Assembly (NCBI GenBank): GCA_050014395.1
Contig: JBEKDK010000005.1
Coordinates: forward strand, 42,788 to 106,787
Length of the DNA stretch: 64,000 nt
Source: DASPOJ01 sp050014395
Lineage (GTDB): Bacteria > Acidobacteriota > Terriglobia > Acidiferrales > UBA7541
Direction: 5' to 3'
A model generated the notes under the pieces. The model was not told where the DNA came from. It saw only the letters and a program-made list of their open reading frames with translations, and searched no databases. Of this stretch, positions 7,338-16,532 are shown piece after piece. Made by a program: the position numbers and the translations under genes. Numbering within the stretch: the stretch's first letter is position 1; each line of letters starts with the position of its first letter.

Positions 7338-10106
7338 ATGACTGAACAGCCGCAAATTCGCATCAACGAACTGGCCCGCGAACTCGAAGTGAAGGCCAAA
7401 GCGATTCTGGACTATTTGCCCGAGGCTGGCGTCACCGAGAAGAAAACCCATTCGAGTTCGATCGATGAATCCGCCGCGGTAAAAGTCAGAGAACACTTTC
7501 ATCAGTTGGCTGACGCCGAAGCTGCGGCGGAGGCCAAAGCCATTGCCGATAAGGCCGCGAAAGATGCGGCCGCCAAAGCTGCGCGGATGCGGCCTGCGGC
7601 TCCCGCGGCCCCGGCAGTGGTGCACGCCGTACCGGATGTTGCCGCGCCGAAGATTGTGGCCCCCGTTGGAGCGGTTCCTGCTGCCGCGCCCGCTGCAAAA
7701 GTTGCTGCGCCGCCGGCGGCGGCTCCAGCGGCTGCTCCGGCTGCAGTGCCGGCGAAGCCCGCAGCACCGGGAACGATTGCGGCGAAGACTGCTGCTGCTC
7801 CGGGCCACGCGCCTGCTGCAGCGGCACGCACAAGACCCGCGCCGGCGACGGGGATCGGCAGACCGAATCCATTGCCGCCAGTGGTGCCACGGCCAGCGGC
7901 GCCGGTTAGCGCGGCACCGGCAGGAGCGCGAATTCATCCGACGGCAGCGCGGCCAGCTGCGAGCGGAGTTCCTATCGTAGCTCGGCCCGGAGCGCCCGCG
8001 GCGGGAGTGCGCGCGGGCGGATTCGTTCCCGCGCGATCTCCGATGCGGCCTGGCGCGCCGGGGCGTCCGATGCCCATGCGTCCGGGACAGCGGCCGAGCA
8101 GCGGAGGAGCAGGGCGGCCGGCGCCGTTGCTTCCGCCGGATCGAGTTCCGCCGAAAGCCGAACCGGGCAAACCGATTTATGAACGCAAGCCTGCCGCGCG
8201 TGCGCGGCCGACGCTCGAGCGGCGATTTGAAGAGGGCGAACGCAAGTTGCATCCGGTGCGGACGCGCGCCGGCGCGGGCGAGAGGCGCACCGCGCAAGTG
8301 GAGCGCGCTCCTGCGGCGCCGCCGCGCGAGCCGCGCGCGGTGACGATCACCGAAGGCATCACGGTGCGCGAGCTGGCTGAAAAGCTGGATGTGCGCGCGA
8401 AAGACGTTCTGAAAACTTTGCTAGATCGCGGAATCTTCGCGAGCATCAATCAGGCGCTGGACGTGCCGATGGCCACGAGTCTGGCCGAAGCCTTCAACGG
8501 AATCGTGAACGTGATTTCGTTCGAGGAAGAAGTGGTGCAGGACACGGCCAAGGAAAATGCCAAGGAGAATAAGCCCGCGGATCTGGAACCGCGCGCGCCG
8601 GTGGTGACGGTGATGGGCCACGTCGATCACGGCAAAACGAGTTTGCTCGACGCGATTCGCAAGACCGAAGTGGCTGCGGGCGAGGCCGGCGGGATCACGC
8701 AACATATTGGCGCGTCGCAAATCACGGTGAACGGACGGCGCATCGTGTTCATAGACACGCCGGGCCATGAAGCGTTCACGCGGATGCGGGCGCGCGGCGC
8801 GAAGGTCACCGATATCGTGGTGCTGGTGGTGGCCGCGGACGACGGTGTGATGCCGCAGACGCAGGAGGCCATCGATCACGCGAAAGCCGCGGGCGTTCCG
8901 ATCATTGTGGCCATCAACAAAATCGACAAGCCTGAGGCGCAGGCAGAGCGCGTTAAGCGGCAACTTTCCGATCGCGGGTTGATGCCGGAGGAGTGGGGCG
9001 GCGACACGGTGATGGTGGAAGTTTCAGCCAAGAAGGGAACCGGTCTCGAGAAGTTAATGGAGATGATTCTGCTGGTCTCCGAAATGCGCGAGCTGCGCGC
9101 CAGCCCAACGGTTCCGGCGACGGGCACGGTATTGGAATCGCGCGTGGACAAAGGGCGCGGACCCGTGGCGACGGTGCTGGTGCAAGGCGGCACGTTGCAT
9201 ACCGGCGACGTGTTTATTTGCGGCGCGGTGTACGGCAAAGTACGCGCGATGTTTGACGACAAGGGCCGCGTGGTGAAAGAGGCCGGGCCATCGACGCCGG
9301 TGGAAGTGCTGGGCTTGCAGGGCGTGCCGGAAGCGGGCGATCCGCTGCAAGTGACGGACGAGGCCAAGGCGCGGCACATCGTCGATTACCGGCAAACGAA
9401 ATTGCGCGACGCCGCTCTCGCGAAAACCTCCGGCGCGCGAATCACGCTCGATCAATTGCACGAGCAGTTGCGCGTGGGCGAAGTGAAGGAATTGCCGGTG
9501 GTGATCAAGGCCGACGTGCAGGGTTCCGTGGAAGTGCTGGAAGAAATGCTGCCGAAGCTTTCCACCGACGACGTGAAGCTGAAAATTATTCACGCCAGCG
9601 TCGGCGCGGTTTCGGAAACCGACGTGCTGCTGGCTTCGGCGTCAAACGCCATCATCATCGCGTTCAACGTGCGCCCCGAGCGCAAGGCCGCCGATCTGGC
9701 GCAACAGGAAAACGTGGAGATTCGCACGCACTCCGTGATTTACGAAGTGTCCGACGAAATCAAAAAGGCGCTGGCCGGGTTGCTGGAGCCGGTGTTCCAG
9801 GAAACGCATCTGGGCCGAGCCGAGGTGCGCGACACTTTCCGCATCAAGGGCGTGGGCATGATCGCGGGTTGCTACGTGCTGGATGGCGTGTTGAAGCGCG
9901 ATGCGCAGGTGCGCGTGGTGCGCGATGGAGTGGTGGTATATACCGGCAAGCTGAGTTCGCTGCGCCGCTTCAAGGACGATGCCAGCGAAGTGCGCGCCGG
10001 ATTTGAGTGCGGCGTGGGCGTGGCCAATTTCAACGACGTCAAGCCCGGCGACGTGCTCGAGTGTTTCAATATGCAGAAGGTCGCTCTGGCGGAGGCGACC
10101 GCTTAG
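7338..10106 (+). CDS. infB: Translation initiation factor IF-2
   Basis: IF-2 is the GTPase that brings initiator tRNA to the 30S subunit and promotes subunit joining. The 922-residue protein begins with an IF2-N domain (about 4-55). A 250-residue Ala/Pro/Arg-rich low-complexity linker (about 80-310) and a second IF2-N domain (TVRELAEKLDVRAKDVLKTL) follow. The G domain has G1 GHVDHGKTSL, G3 DTPGHEAF and G4 NKID. Domains II-IV close the protein. The gene begins nine bases after nusA, as is usual in this operon. Confidence 0.98.
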   Translation: MTEQPQIRINELARELEVKAKAILDYLPEAGVTEKKTHSSSIDESAAVKVREHFHQLADAEAAAEAKAIADKAAKDAAAKAARMRPAAPAAPAVVHAVPDVAAPKIVAPVGAVPAAAPAAKVAAPPAAAPAAAPAAVPAKPAAPGTIAAKTAAAPGHAPAAAARTRPAPATGIGRPNPLPPVVPRPAAPVSAAPAGARIHPTAARPAASGVPIVARPGAPAAGVRAGGFVPARSPMRPGAPGRPMPMRPGQRPSSGGAGRPAPLLPPDRVPPKAEPGKPIYERKPAARARPTLERRFEEGERKLHPVRTRAGAGERRTAQVERAPAAPPREPRAVTITEGITVRELAEKLDVRAKDVLKTLLDRGIFASINQALDVPMATSLAEAFNGIVNVISFEEEVVQDTAKENAKENKPADLEPRAPVVTVMGHVDHGKTSLLDAIRKTEVAAGEAGGITQHIGASQITVNGRRIVFIDTPGHEAFTRMRARGAKVTDIVVLVVAADDGVMPQTQEAIDHAKAAGVPIIVAINKIDKPEAQAERVKRQLSDRGLMPEEWGGDTVMVEVSAKKGTGLEKLMEMILLVSEMRELRASPTVPATGTVLESRVDKGRGPVATVLVQGGTLHTGDVFICGAVYGKVRAMFDDKGRVVKEAGPSTPVEVLGLQGVPEAGDPLQVTDEAKARHIVDYRQTKLRDAALAKTSGARITLDQLHEQLRVGEVKELPVVIKADVQGSVEVLEEMLPKLSTDDVKLKIIHASVGAVSETDVLLASASNAIIIAFNVRPERKAADLAQQENVEIRTHSVIYEVSDEIKKALAGLLEPVFQETHLGRAEVRDTFRIKGVGMIAGCYVLDGVLKRDAQVRVVRDGVVVYTGKLSSLRRFKDDASEVRAGFECGVGVANFNDVKPGDVLECFNMQKVALAEATA

Positions 10107-10145
10107 ACGTTTCTTCCGCCGGCCGGTTCCCGCCGGGGAGCGGAC

Positions 10146-10427
10146 ATGCCGATCGGACTGCTCACCCTGGAAATTTATATTCCGGAAGCGCATTCGCTGA
10201 AGGATAAACGGCAAGTCCTGCGCAGCCTAAAGGATCGCCTGCGCGCGCGGTTCAATGTGGCCGTGGCGGAATTGGATGGGCAGGATGCGTGGCAGCGCTC
10301 GACCGTTGGCGTGGTGACGCTGTCAAACAACTCAGGCCACCTGGAGCAATCACTCCGCACAATTTTTGAAGAATCCGAGCGCGTGTTGGGACGCGATCTT
10401 GTGGGGCACGAATTGGAGTTACTGTGA
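10146..10427 (+). CDS. ylxP: DUF503 family protein (YlxP-like)
   Basis: The 93-residue protein matches the small YlxP/DUF503 family that sits between infB and rbfA in many bacteria. Typical segments are LEIYIPEAHSLKDKRQVL and FNVAVAELDGQDAWQRSTVG. The family has a ferredoxin-like fold and is linked to ribosome biogenesis by context, but its molecular role is not settled. Length and order are as expected. Confidence 0.9.
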   Translation: MPIGLLTLEIYIPEAHSLKDKRQVLRSLKDRLRARFNVAVAELDGQDAWQRSTVGVVTLSNNSGHLEQSLRTIFEESERVLGRDLVGHELELL

Positions 10428-10527
10428 AGATCAGAGAAATGCTTTGACAGCGAAAGTCTCGGTGGGCGAAAGTTCGCAAGAGCGAAAGGCGCCCGTCAAG
10501 GGAGTCCGGTTACCGCGGACGGTACGC

Positions 10528-10893
10528 ATGACAGTTGCAGGACATCGCCACGAACGCGTTGCCGAGGAGATCGCCCACGAGTTGGGCTCGATGCTCGCCG
10601 GCGAGCTGAAAGATCCGCGCCTGGACGCCGCGGTGACTGTGAGCGAAGTGCGGATGCTGAACGGGCTGAAGTTGGTGCGGGTCTTCGTCAGCGTGCGCGG
10701 CGACGAAGCGGAAGATAAGCGCGTGCTCGCCGGACTGAACGCCGCGTCGGGCTTCATCCGCCATGAGCTGGCTTCGCGGCTGCGGCTGCGCCGCGCGCCC
10801 GAACTGCTTTTCGTGATCGATCGCTCGGAAGAATACAGCCAGCACATCGAGGAGTTGTTGCGCGAAGTGAACAAACCGCCTTCGCTTGAGTGA
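10528..10893 (+). CDS. rbfA: Ribosome-binding factor A
   Basis: RbfA binds immature 30S particles and helps 16S rRNA 5'-end maturation and cold adaptation. The KH-like domain is visible from HERVAEEIAHELGSMLAGEL through KDPRL...VTVSEVRM and a C-terminal RAPELLFVID block. Starting at ATG 10528 gives 121 residues, the normal family length. Longer in-frame starts would add about 50 non-conserved residues. It follows ylxP by 100 bases in the same operon. Confidence 0.93.
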   Translation: MTVAGHRHERVAEEIAHELGSMLAGELKDPRLDAAVTVSEVRMLNGLKLVRVFVSVRGDEAEDKRVLAGLNAASGFIRHELASRLRLRRAPELLFVIDRSEEYSQHIEELLREVNKPPSLE

Positions 10894-10939
10894 TCCCTTA
10901 CGTTTCGCAGCCCTCCCAGCCCGCGGGGCCCAGATCAAC

Positions 10940-11914
10940 ATGCCGAAAAAGAAACAGCCCGCGTCGATCGACGGCGCACTGGTCGTTGACAAGCCGCAAG
11001 GCCCGACTTCGCACGATGTTGTGGAAGCGGTGCGGCGCGCGCTAGGGTTTCGTCAGGTCGGCCATCTTGGCACGCTCGATCCGCTGGCGACAGGCGTGCT
11101 CGTTTTGCTGCTGGGGCGCGCGACGCGTCTCGCGCAGTTTTACGCGGGCCGCCGCAAGCGTTACGCCACGACGTTTCGTTTCGGTTTTGCCACCGATACG
11201 TACGATGCGGATGGATCACCGCTAGGTCCCGACCTTGCGCCGCAGCTTGATCGCTCGCAAATCGAATCGCTGGCCGCGGCTCGTGTAGGGCGATACCCAC
11301 AGATGCCGCCGGCATTTTCGGCCAAGAAAATCCACGGACAGACGGCGCACGAATTGGCGCGCAAGAACAAGCCGGTGAAACTTGAGCCGGTGGAAGTGGA
11401 AGTGTACGAATTCCGCATGCTCGAAGTGCAAGGATCGTGCGCGCGATTCAGCGTGGAGTGCACAGCGGGAACTTACATTCGTTCACTTGCCGATGAAATG
11501 GGCAAGGCGCTGGGCTGCGGCGCGCATCTTTCGTCAATCGTGCGCACAGCCGTGGGCGAATTCACGCTGGATCAAGCGGTGAAGCTCGAAACATTTGAGC
11601 AGGCCGCGCGGGAAGGCCGCGCCGCGGAATGGGTGCTGCCGCTCGAGAAACTCTTGCTGGACCTGCCATCGGTAAGCGTTCTACCGGCCGTCGAACTTCG
11701 CGTGCGGCACGGCAGCAATTTTAATATTCAGTTGGCGCAACTTCAGCCGGGTCGCGCGCCGGCGACGCAGGAGGGTCCCGCGCAACTCGATTCGGGTGAA
11801 TGGAAGCCTGCGCGGCTGCGAGTTTTCAATCAGCAGCAACGGTTGATCGCCATCGCGCAGGCGGTGGTGCCGCGGACGTATCGGCCGGTGGTTGTACTCG
11901 ATGCGGCGCCGTGA
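10940..11914 (+). CDS. truB: tRNA pseudouridine(55) synthase TruB
   Basis: TruB converts U55 in the T-loop of tRNAs to pseudouridine. The catalytic block GHLGTLDPLATGVLVL carries the essential Asp. Other family segments are KRYATTFRFGFATDTYDADG and SVECTAGTYIRSLADEMG. The C-terminal ~75 residues form a PUA-like tail. The ATG at 10940 (MPKKKQPASIDGALVVDKP) is the start that fits the family; it lies 46 bases after rbfA. This is the last gene of the operon, facing the convergent secretin-like gene. Confidence 0.96.
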   Translation: MPKKKQPASIDGALVVDKPQGPTSHDVVEAVRRALGFRQVGHLGTLDPLATGVLVLLLGRATRLAQFYAGRRKRYATTFRFGFATDTYDADGSPLGPDLAPQLDRSQIESLAAARVGRYPQMPPAFSAKKIHGQTAHELARKNKPVKLEPVEVEVYEFRMLEVQGSCARFSVECTAGTYIRSLADEMGKALGCGAHLSSIVRTAVGEFTLDQAVKLETFEQAAREGRAAEWVLPLEKLLLDLPSVSVLPAVELRVRHGSNFNIQLAQLQPGRAPATQEGPAQLDSGEWKPARLRVFNQQQRLIAIAQAVVPRTYRPVVVLDAAP

Positions 11915-11950
11915 CGTTGGCAGGCGCTGAGTGAATCTGGCGAGCGAGAC

Positions 11951-14900
11951 TTACTGGCCGCTCGGATTGCCAGGATTGCCAGGGGCGGTCGTGGTGTTTG
12001 GCGTGCCGGGCAGCGGCGGGTTGCTGAGCGCGCCCGGCGAGGGAGGCACGGTAACGGCGCCTGGGTTTGTCGTGGTGGGAGGCGGGTTGGGCGTCTGAAC
12101 GGCTCCGGGCGCGGGTGGGCCATTTGTGGCGGCGGGAGGCAGCGCGACGCCGCCCACGGCTCCGGGTTCTCCGGCGCCGGCATAAAATGAGTGTTGGCTG
12201 CGCGGCGCCATGTGAATTTCGCGCGGCGTGATCAGGATCAGCATATCGGTGTTGCTGTTCTGCGTGGTTTGCTCGCCGGCGAGCGCGCCGGCTCTGCCCG
12301 CTTGCGCCAGGCCGGGCCAGCCACCGATCGCGCCTAGCTCGCTGGCTTGCACCAGGCCGGTGATAATCGAAGTTTGATTTTCCTTCAGGCGAACCGTTTG
12401 CTCGATGGTGCGATTGCTGAGCACCGGGATGTTGTTGATGGATTCGCCCGCCAGGCTGCTGATCTCAAATTGCAGATCGAGCGTCACTTCGTTCACGTCG
12501 TTGAATCGCGGCGTGGCGTGCACGTTCAGGCCGAGGTTTATGTACTCGGCGCTGGGATACGGCACGAAGGGCGTAGTAGTTTGCCCGAGGATCGACGTGG
12601 AATTCAGGATCACGGTGACTTCGTTCGAGTCTTCGGCGGCTACGGCCACGTCGGGCAAACCGTCGTCGTTGAAATCTTCCGCAACGACGGACGCCGGCTG
12701 GTTCCCGGTGCCGACCGTGAGCGGAGTTTGAAACGTGCCGTCGCCGGCTCCGAGAAGAATCGAGACTTGATTCGCAGAGCCGTCGGCGACCACCAGATCG
12801 AGATGGCCGTCATTGTTGAAGTCGGCGGTGGCGATGCTTGTCGGGTCCACGCCGGCGGGGTAAACGGCCTGGGTTTGGAATGTGCCATTGCTATTGCCGA
12901 GCAGAATCGAAACCGTGCTGTCGGTCTGATTCGAGATTGCGAGATCTTTCACTCCATCCAAATTGAAATCGCCTACGGCGATACCGCTCGGCGCCGCGCC
13001 CGTAGCGTAATCGGTTTTCGCGCGGAACGTGCCGTCGCCATTTCCCAGCAGGATCGAAACTGTGTTCGATCCCTGATTGGTCACGGCCAGATCGAGAATG
13101 CCGTCGCCGGTGAAATCGCCGACGTAGATTGCTGAGGGCGATGTGCCCACCGTGTAGTCCGTATTCGCCCCGAACGTGCCGTCGCCATTGCCCAGAAAAA
13201 TAGAGACGGTGCCTGCGGTTTGGTTCACGACCGCAAGATCTTCGTTGTTGCTGGCGTTGCTGAAGACGCCGGCGGCGATCGCCGCCGGGCCGCCGTTGTC
13301 CGTGAGGGTCGTGGCCGCGTTGAAAGTCCCGTCGCCGTTACCGAGCAGAATCGAAATTGTGTTGCCAGTCTTATCGGCGACAGCCAGGTCCAGCTTTCCG
13401 TCGCCATTGAAATCGGCGGCCGCGATGGCCGCGGGGCCGGTGCCCGCGGGGTAATCCACATGCGTGGCGAACGTGCCGTCGCCGTTGTTCAGCAAGATCG
13501 ACACTGTGTTCGCAGTCGAATTGGCGACGGCCAAGTCGGGAAAAGCGCCGGCGTTCGCGCTGAAATTTGCTGCGATGACGTTCACCGGGGCCGTGCCGGT
13601 ATCGTAATCGGCGGTGGGCAACAAACCCGTGAGAGATCCCACGCCGATCGCGGATGGAGAAACGGGGCTTGCCGAAAGAGAAGCCAGTGAAACCGGGAAC
13701 CGTGCGCCGGAGAAGAACGAAACTTTTTGGCCGTCTTCCGCTCGCAGAATCAGTCGCTGGGCGCTGCGCACCTGATTGATTGTTTCGGCGAAGTTCGCGG
13801 TCGCGCTGGGCATTGTGGCCAGAAAAATGGATTTCCCTCCGCCAAATGCGAGTATCGACGGCAGCAACGCGCTGGCGCCGCCCGTTGCGTACAGCAAACC
13901 CAGACTGCTGAAGATACTTTCGATGGTTTGAAGCAACGTGCCGTTGGCGGCGGCTTGCTGGAGCGAATTAATTTGGGTTCCGCTGAGCGTCAGCACGGTG
14001 GCTGAAGTCGGCGGCGTGATGCCGAGCTGCTCGGAGAGCGAGCGGTCCACTTCGAGGAGATCGATTTCCAGCAGCATTTCGCCGCGCGGCTGTTCGATTT
14101 CACCGATCAGCGCTTCCGCCAGCGCGACGTGCTCGGGCGTGTCGCGCAGGGTGAGTCTGCGCGAGCCGGCATCCAGCTCCGCGCGATTGACGCCGGCGAT
14201 CTCGCGGATCAGGCGCACCGTTTGATTCATGTCGTCAGGCGTAATCGAGTCGGGCAAAATGAAAGTGCGTTCGATCTCGGGCGCGAAATCGCGGCGCTTC
14301 GGCTGCGTGTCGTCGGCGACGAAGAATGTGTGCGTATCCATTGGCCGCCAGAATGTGCGCGTTGCGGCGCCCAACGCCTTCATCGCAGTTTGGAAATCCA
14401 CGGGATCGAGGCGCAAGCGCACAACGCGATCGTGCAGATCGGTATCGAACTGCGCGACCAAGCCGAATTGCTGCGCGACTTGCTGGTAAGCGTCGCGCGT
14501 TTGGCCGCGAAAATCGAAGCTGCGCGTTCCCGGTTTCGGCTGGATGTGCGGCAAATCGGCGAGCTTCGTTTTTGAATTCGGCACCGCGATCGCGCCACTG
14601 GGCTCAAGCTGCTGCAAGCGTTCCTGCGCGATGGAATATCCCGGGTCAAGTTCGAGCGCCTGCAATAAATCGTCGCGGGCGGCGGCGGGCTGGCCGGCAA
14701 TCAATTCGCGCTCGGCACGGTCGGTATATTGCTGCACCAGCGCAAAGCGATCGAGGTATCGCCGCAATTGGTATTCGTGATTGTCGGGCGCGTACTCGGC
14801 TGCTTCCGTCAGCGCCGCGTAGGCGGATTTCCAGTCCAGGGCCTGCTCGGCGCGAAGGCCGGCGTCGTAGGCTTCGCGCGCCTTGCGGGCGTCCGGCGCG

Positions 14901-15097
14901 GGCGGGCGTGGCGTTGCGGCAGCGCTTGCGGGCGGGAGTGCTTGGGCGGAAGTGGCGGAAGCCGCGGGAGGAGGCGTGGCCGGAGTCGGCGCTTGCGCGC
15001 GAGCCAAGGGCGCGGCGAGGGAAGCTGCCAGCACTAGCGCGGCAGCGCCAAGGGCCGGGCAATGTGCTCGAACGGCTCGAATTGTGGAGCAGGGCAT
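11951..15097 (-). CDS. Secretin-like outer-membrane protein with an inserted seven-repeat FG-GAP/VCBS propeller
   Basis: The 1,048-residue protein starts with a signal peptide (residues 1-~35). A TPR-like helical region (about 75-150) and secretin N-domain-like modules (about 165-370) follow. The secretin core begins near LEIDLLEVDRSLSEQLGI. After ILRAEDGQKVSFFSGARFP the core is interrupted by about 335 residues that hold seven FG-GAP/VCBS repeats of about 49 residues. Each has the pattern DFNxDGxxDLAV...VSILLGNGDGTF. The core then resumes with YINLGLNVHATPRFNDVNEV and ends with RTIEQTVRLKENQTSIITGL, a Pro/Gly-rich tail closing the protein. Secretins form ring channels in the outer membrane for type II/III secretion or pili. 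No other secretion genes are next to it. The start is ATG 15097; an earlier in-frame start at 15154 would spoil the signal peptide. Confidence 0.85.
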   Translation of the reverse strand: MPCSTIRAVRAHCPALGAAALVLAASLAAPLARAQAPTPATPPPAASATSAQALPPASAAATPRPPAPDARKAREAYDAGLRAEQALDWKSAYAALTEAAEYAPDNHEYQLRRYLDRFALVQQYTDRAERELIAGQPAAARDDLLQALELDPGYSIAQERLQQLEPSGAIAVPNSKTKLADLPHIQPKPGTRSFDFRGQTRDAYQQVAQQFGLVAQFDTDLHDRVVRLRLDPVDFQTAMKALGAATRTFWRPMDTHTFFVADDTQPKRRDFAPEIERTFILPDSITPDDMNQTVRLIREIAGVNRAELDAGSRRLTLRDTPEHVALAEALIGEIEQPRGEMLLEIDLLEVDRSLSEQLGITPPTSATVLTLSGTQINSLQQAAANGTLLQTIESIFSSLGLLYATGGASALLPSILAFGGGKSIFLATMPSATANFAETINQVRSAQRLILRAEDGQKVSFFSGARFPVSLASLSASPVSPSAIGVGSLTGLLPTADYDTGTAPVNVIAANFSANAGAFPDLAVANSTANTVSILLNNGDGTFATHVDYPAGTGPAAIAAADFNGDGKLDLAVADKTGNTISILLGNGDGTFNAATTLTDNGGPAAIAAGVFSNASNNEDLAVVNQTAGTVSIFLGNGDGTFGANTDYTVGTSPSAIYVGDFTGDGILDLAVTNQGSNTVSILLGNGDGTFRAKTDYATGAAPSGIAVGDFNLDGVKDLAISNQTDSTVSILLGNSNGTFQTQAVYPAGVDPTSIATADFNNDGHLDLVVADGSANQVSILLGAGDGTFQTPLTVGTGNQPASVVAEDFNDDGLPDVAVAAEDSNEVTVILNSTSILGQTTTPFVPYPSAEYINLGLNVHATPRFNDVNEVTLDLQFEISSLAGESINNIPVLSNRTIEQTVRLKENQTSIITGLVQASELGAIGGWPGLAQAGRAGALAGEQTTQNSNTDMLILITPREIHMAPRSQHSFYAGAGEPGAVGGVALPPAATNGPPAPGAVQTPNPPPTTTNPGAVTVPPSPGALSNPPLPGTPNTTTAPGNPGNPSGQ

Positions 15098-15164
15098 GGG
15101 TCGATGTTTGGCCGATCTATTGTAACGGTAGTCGAAAGCGATGGTGGCATACAAGCGAGCGACC

Positions 15165-15193
15165 TTGACCGGAGCATTACATCCGTGTAAACT
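15165..15193 (+). promoter_or_regulatory. Predicted promoter of the FTR1/ABC iron operon
   Basis: TTGACC (15165-15170), a 17-base spacer and TAAACT (15188-15193) match the sigma-70 pattern. The start of transcription would be near 15200, directly at the repeat/palindrome at 15201-15223 and about 40 bases before the GTG start of the FTR1 gene. Confidence 0.5.
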
Positions 15194-15200
15194 GATAAAT

Positions 15201-15223
15201 CCAGTTGCTATCCAGTTGCAACT
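15201..15223. promoter_or_regulatory. Possible operator: direct repeat and palindrome
   Basis: CCAGTTGC occurs twice, at 15201-15208 and 15212-15219, 11 bases apart (one helical turn). The second copy extends into the perfect 10-bp palindrome AGTTGCAACT (15214-15223). It lies on the predicted transcription start of the iron operon, a natural place for a repressor. It does not match the classic DtxR or Fur box, so the regulator is unknown. Confidence 0.4.
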
Positions 15224-15238
15224 AGAGAAAACCCCAAA

Positions 15239-16522
15239 GTGCTCTCGTCACTCCTAATCGCCCTTCGAGAAGGCCTGGAAGCCGCCTTGATCGTGGGCAT
15301 CGTGCTGGTTTACCTCGATCGCATCGGCCAGCGCCAACTGGCGCGCTACGTTTGGGCCGGAGTGATTCTGGCCGTGGCCTCAAGCGCCGTAATTGCCATG
15401 GCCTTGGACCATTTTCAGATCAGCGAAGATGGATTCGAAGGTTTGATGCTGCTGGCGGCCGCGGTGTTTGTCGTGACGATGATCGCGTGGATGAATCACG
15501 CCGCGCGCCAGCTTCGCGGCCACATCGAAAAGCGCGTCGGGGAGTTCGCGAAGCGCGGCGGGTGGGGCGCGGGGCTGGGCCTGGGCGCTTTCGTTTACCT
15601 GATGGTGGTGCGAGAGGGCGCCGAGTTGGTATTGATTTTGCGCGCCGTCGAGCTTTCAACCGAAGGCCTCGAAGTTTGGATCGGGACGGCGCTGGGCCTC
15701 GGTTTGGCTGTAGCTGTGGGAGTGTTTTTCTTCGAGGGCACCCTGAAAGTTTCTCTCGGGAAATTCTTTTCGTTTACCAGCATTATCCTGACGGTCGTCG
15801 CCGTGCAACTGGCCGTGACTGGTTTGCATGAGTTGAGCGAGGCCAGGTGGATTGCATCGAGCCGGGTCGAGATGGCCTGGATCGGTCCGATTGTGGCCAA
15901 CGACGTGTTTTTCTACGCCGTGATTTTGGGAGTGGCCGTGCTGCTCGTGCTGCGCGAGTGGGGAAAACCGGCCGCTGCGCCTGCGCCGAACGCTGCGAGC
16001 GCCCCGGCCCCTCAACTTGTGACCGACGCCGTGCGGAGAAAACTTCTTTACGAGCGGCGCACGCAACGGCGCTGGATGTTCGCGGCTGCGTTTACGTTTG
16101 TCGCGGTGATTCTGCTGCTGGCGGCCGATTTCGTTTACGCGCGCGTGGCTGCGGCCCCGCCGCCGGCGGAATTGCTGACGGCGATCGATGGGCAAGTGCG
16201 CGTTCCCACGGCCCAGGTGAGCGATAACAACCTGCACATGTTTCGATTGCAGGCCGGCGGAGGCGAAATTCGTTTTCTGATCATTAAGCAACCGGCGGGC
16301 TACGGCGTGGCGCTGGACGCGTGCCAAATCTGCGGCCGCGCGGGGTATAGGCAGGAAGGCGCGAACGTGATCTGCCGCAATTGCGGCGCGGCGATTTACA
16401 TCCCTACGATCGGGCAATCCGGCGGCTGCAATCCGGTGGGCGTGGCGTCGCAGGTCGATGGCGCGGACATCGTCGTGGATGTTCCCGCGCTGGTTGGCGC
16501 AGAGCGCGAGGTTCCGCAGTAG
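15239..16522 (+). CDS. FTR1-family iron permease fused to a DUF2318 Fe-S domain
   Basis: Residues 1-~250 form a seven-helix FTR1/EfeU-type permease with both iron-binding motifs, REGLE at 10-14 and REGAE at 125-129. A linker and an eighth membrane helix (about 280-300) lead to a periplasmic DUF2318 domain. That domain has the cysteine pattern CQIC (362/365), CRNC (379/382) and GGCNP (397). In Campylobacter Cj1658-Cj1665 and E. coli FetMP-type loci, FTR1 and DUF2318 are encoded separately beside two FtsX permeases and an ABC ATPase; here they are fused. The role is high-affinity iron uptake across the inner membrane, with the Cys domain as a likely redox or iron-handling centre. GTG start; next gene 10 bases downstream. 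Confidence 0.92.
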   Translation: MLSSLLIALREGLEAALIVGIVLVYLDRIGQRQLARYVWAGVILAVASSAVIAMALDHFQISEDGFEGLMLLAAAVFVVTMIAWMNHAARQLRGHIEKRVGEFAKRGGWGAGLGLGAFVYLMVVREGAELVLILRAVELSTEGLEVWIGTALGLGLAVAVGVFFFEGTLKVSLGKFFSFTSIILTVVAVQLAVTGLHELSEARWIASSRVEMAWIGPIVANDVFFYAVILGVAVLLVLREWGKPAAAPAPNAASAPAPQLVTDAVRRKLLYERRTQRRWMFAAAFTFVAVILLLAADFVYARVAAAPPPAELLTAIDGQVRVPTAQVSDNNLHMFRLQAGGGEIRFLIIKQPAGYGVALDACQICGRAGYRQEGANVICRNCGAAIYIPTIGQSGGCNPVGVASQVDGADIVVDVPALVGAEREVPQ

Positions 16523-16532
16523 TTCCGCTACC

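Noticed and set aside
12347..13690. Plus-strand frames opposite the propeller repeats
   Set aside because: They only mirror the repeated DNA of the minus-strand gene and show no independent motif.
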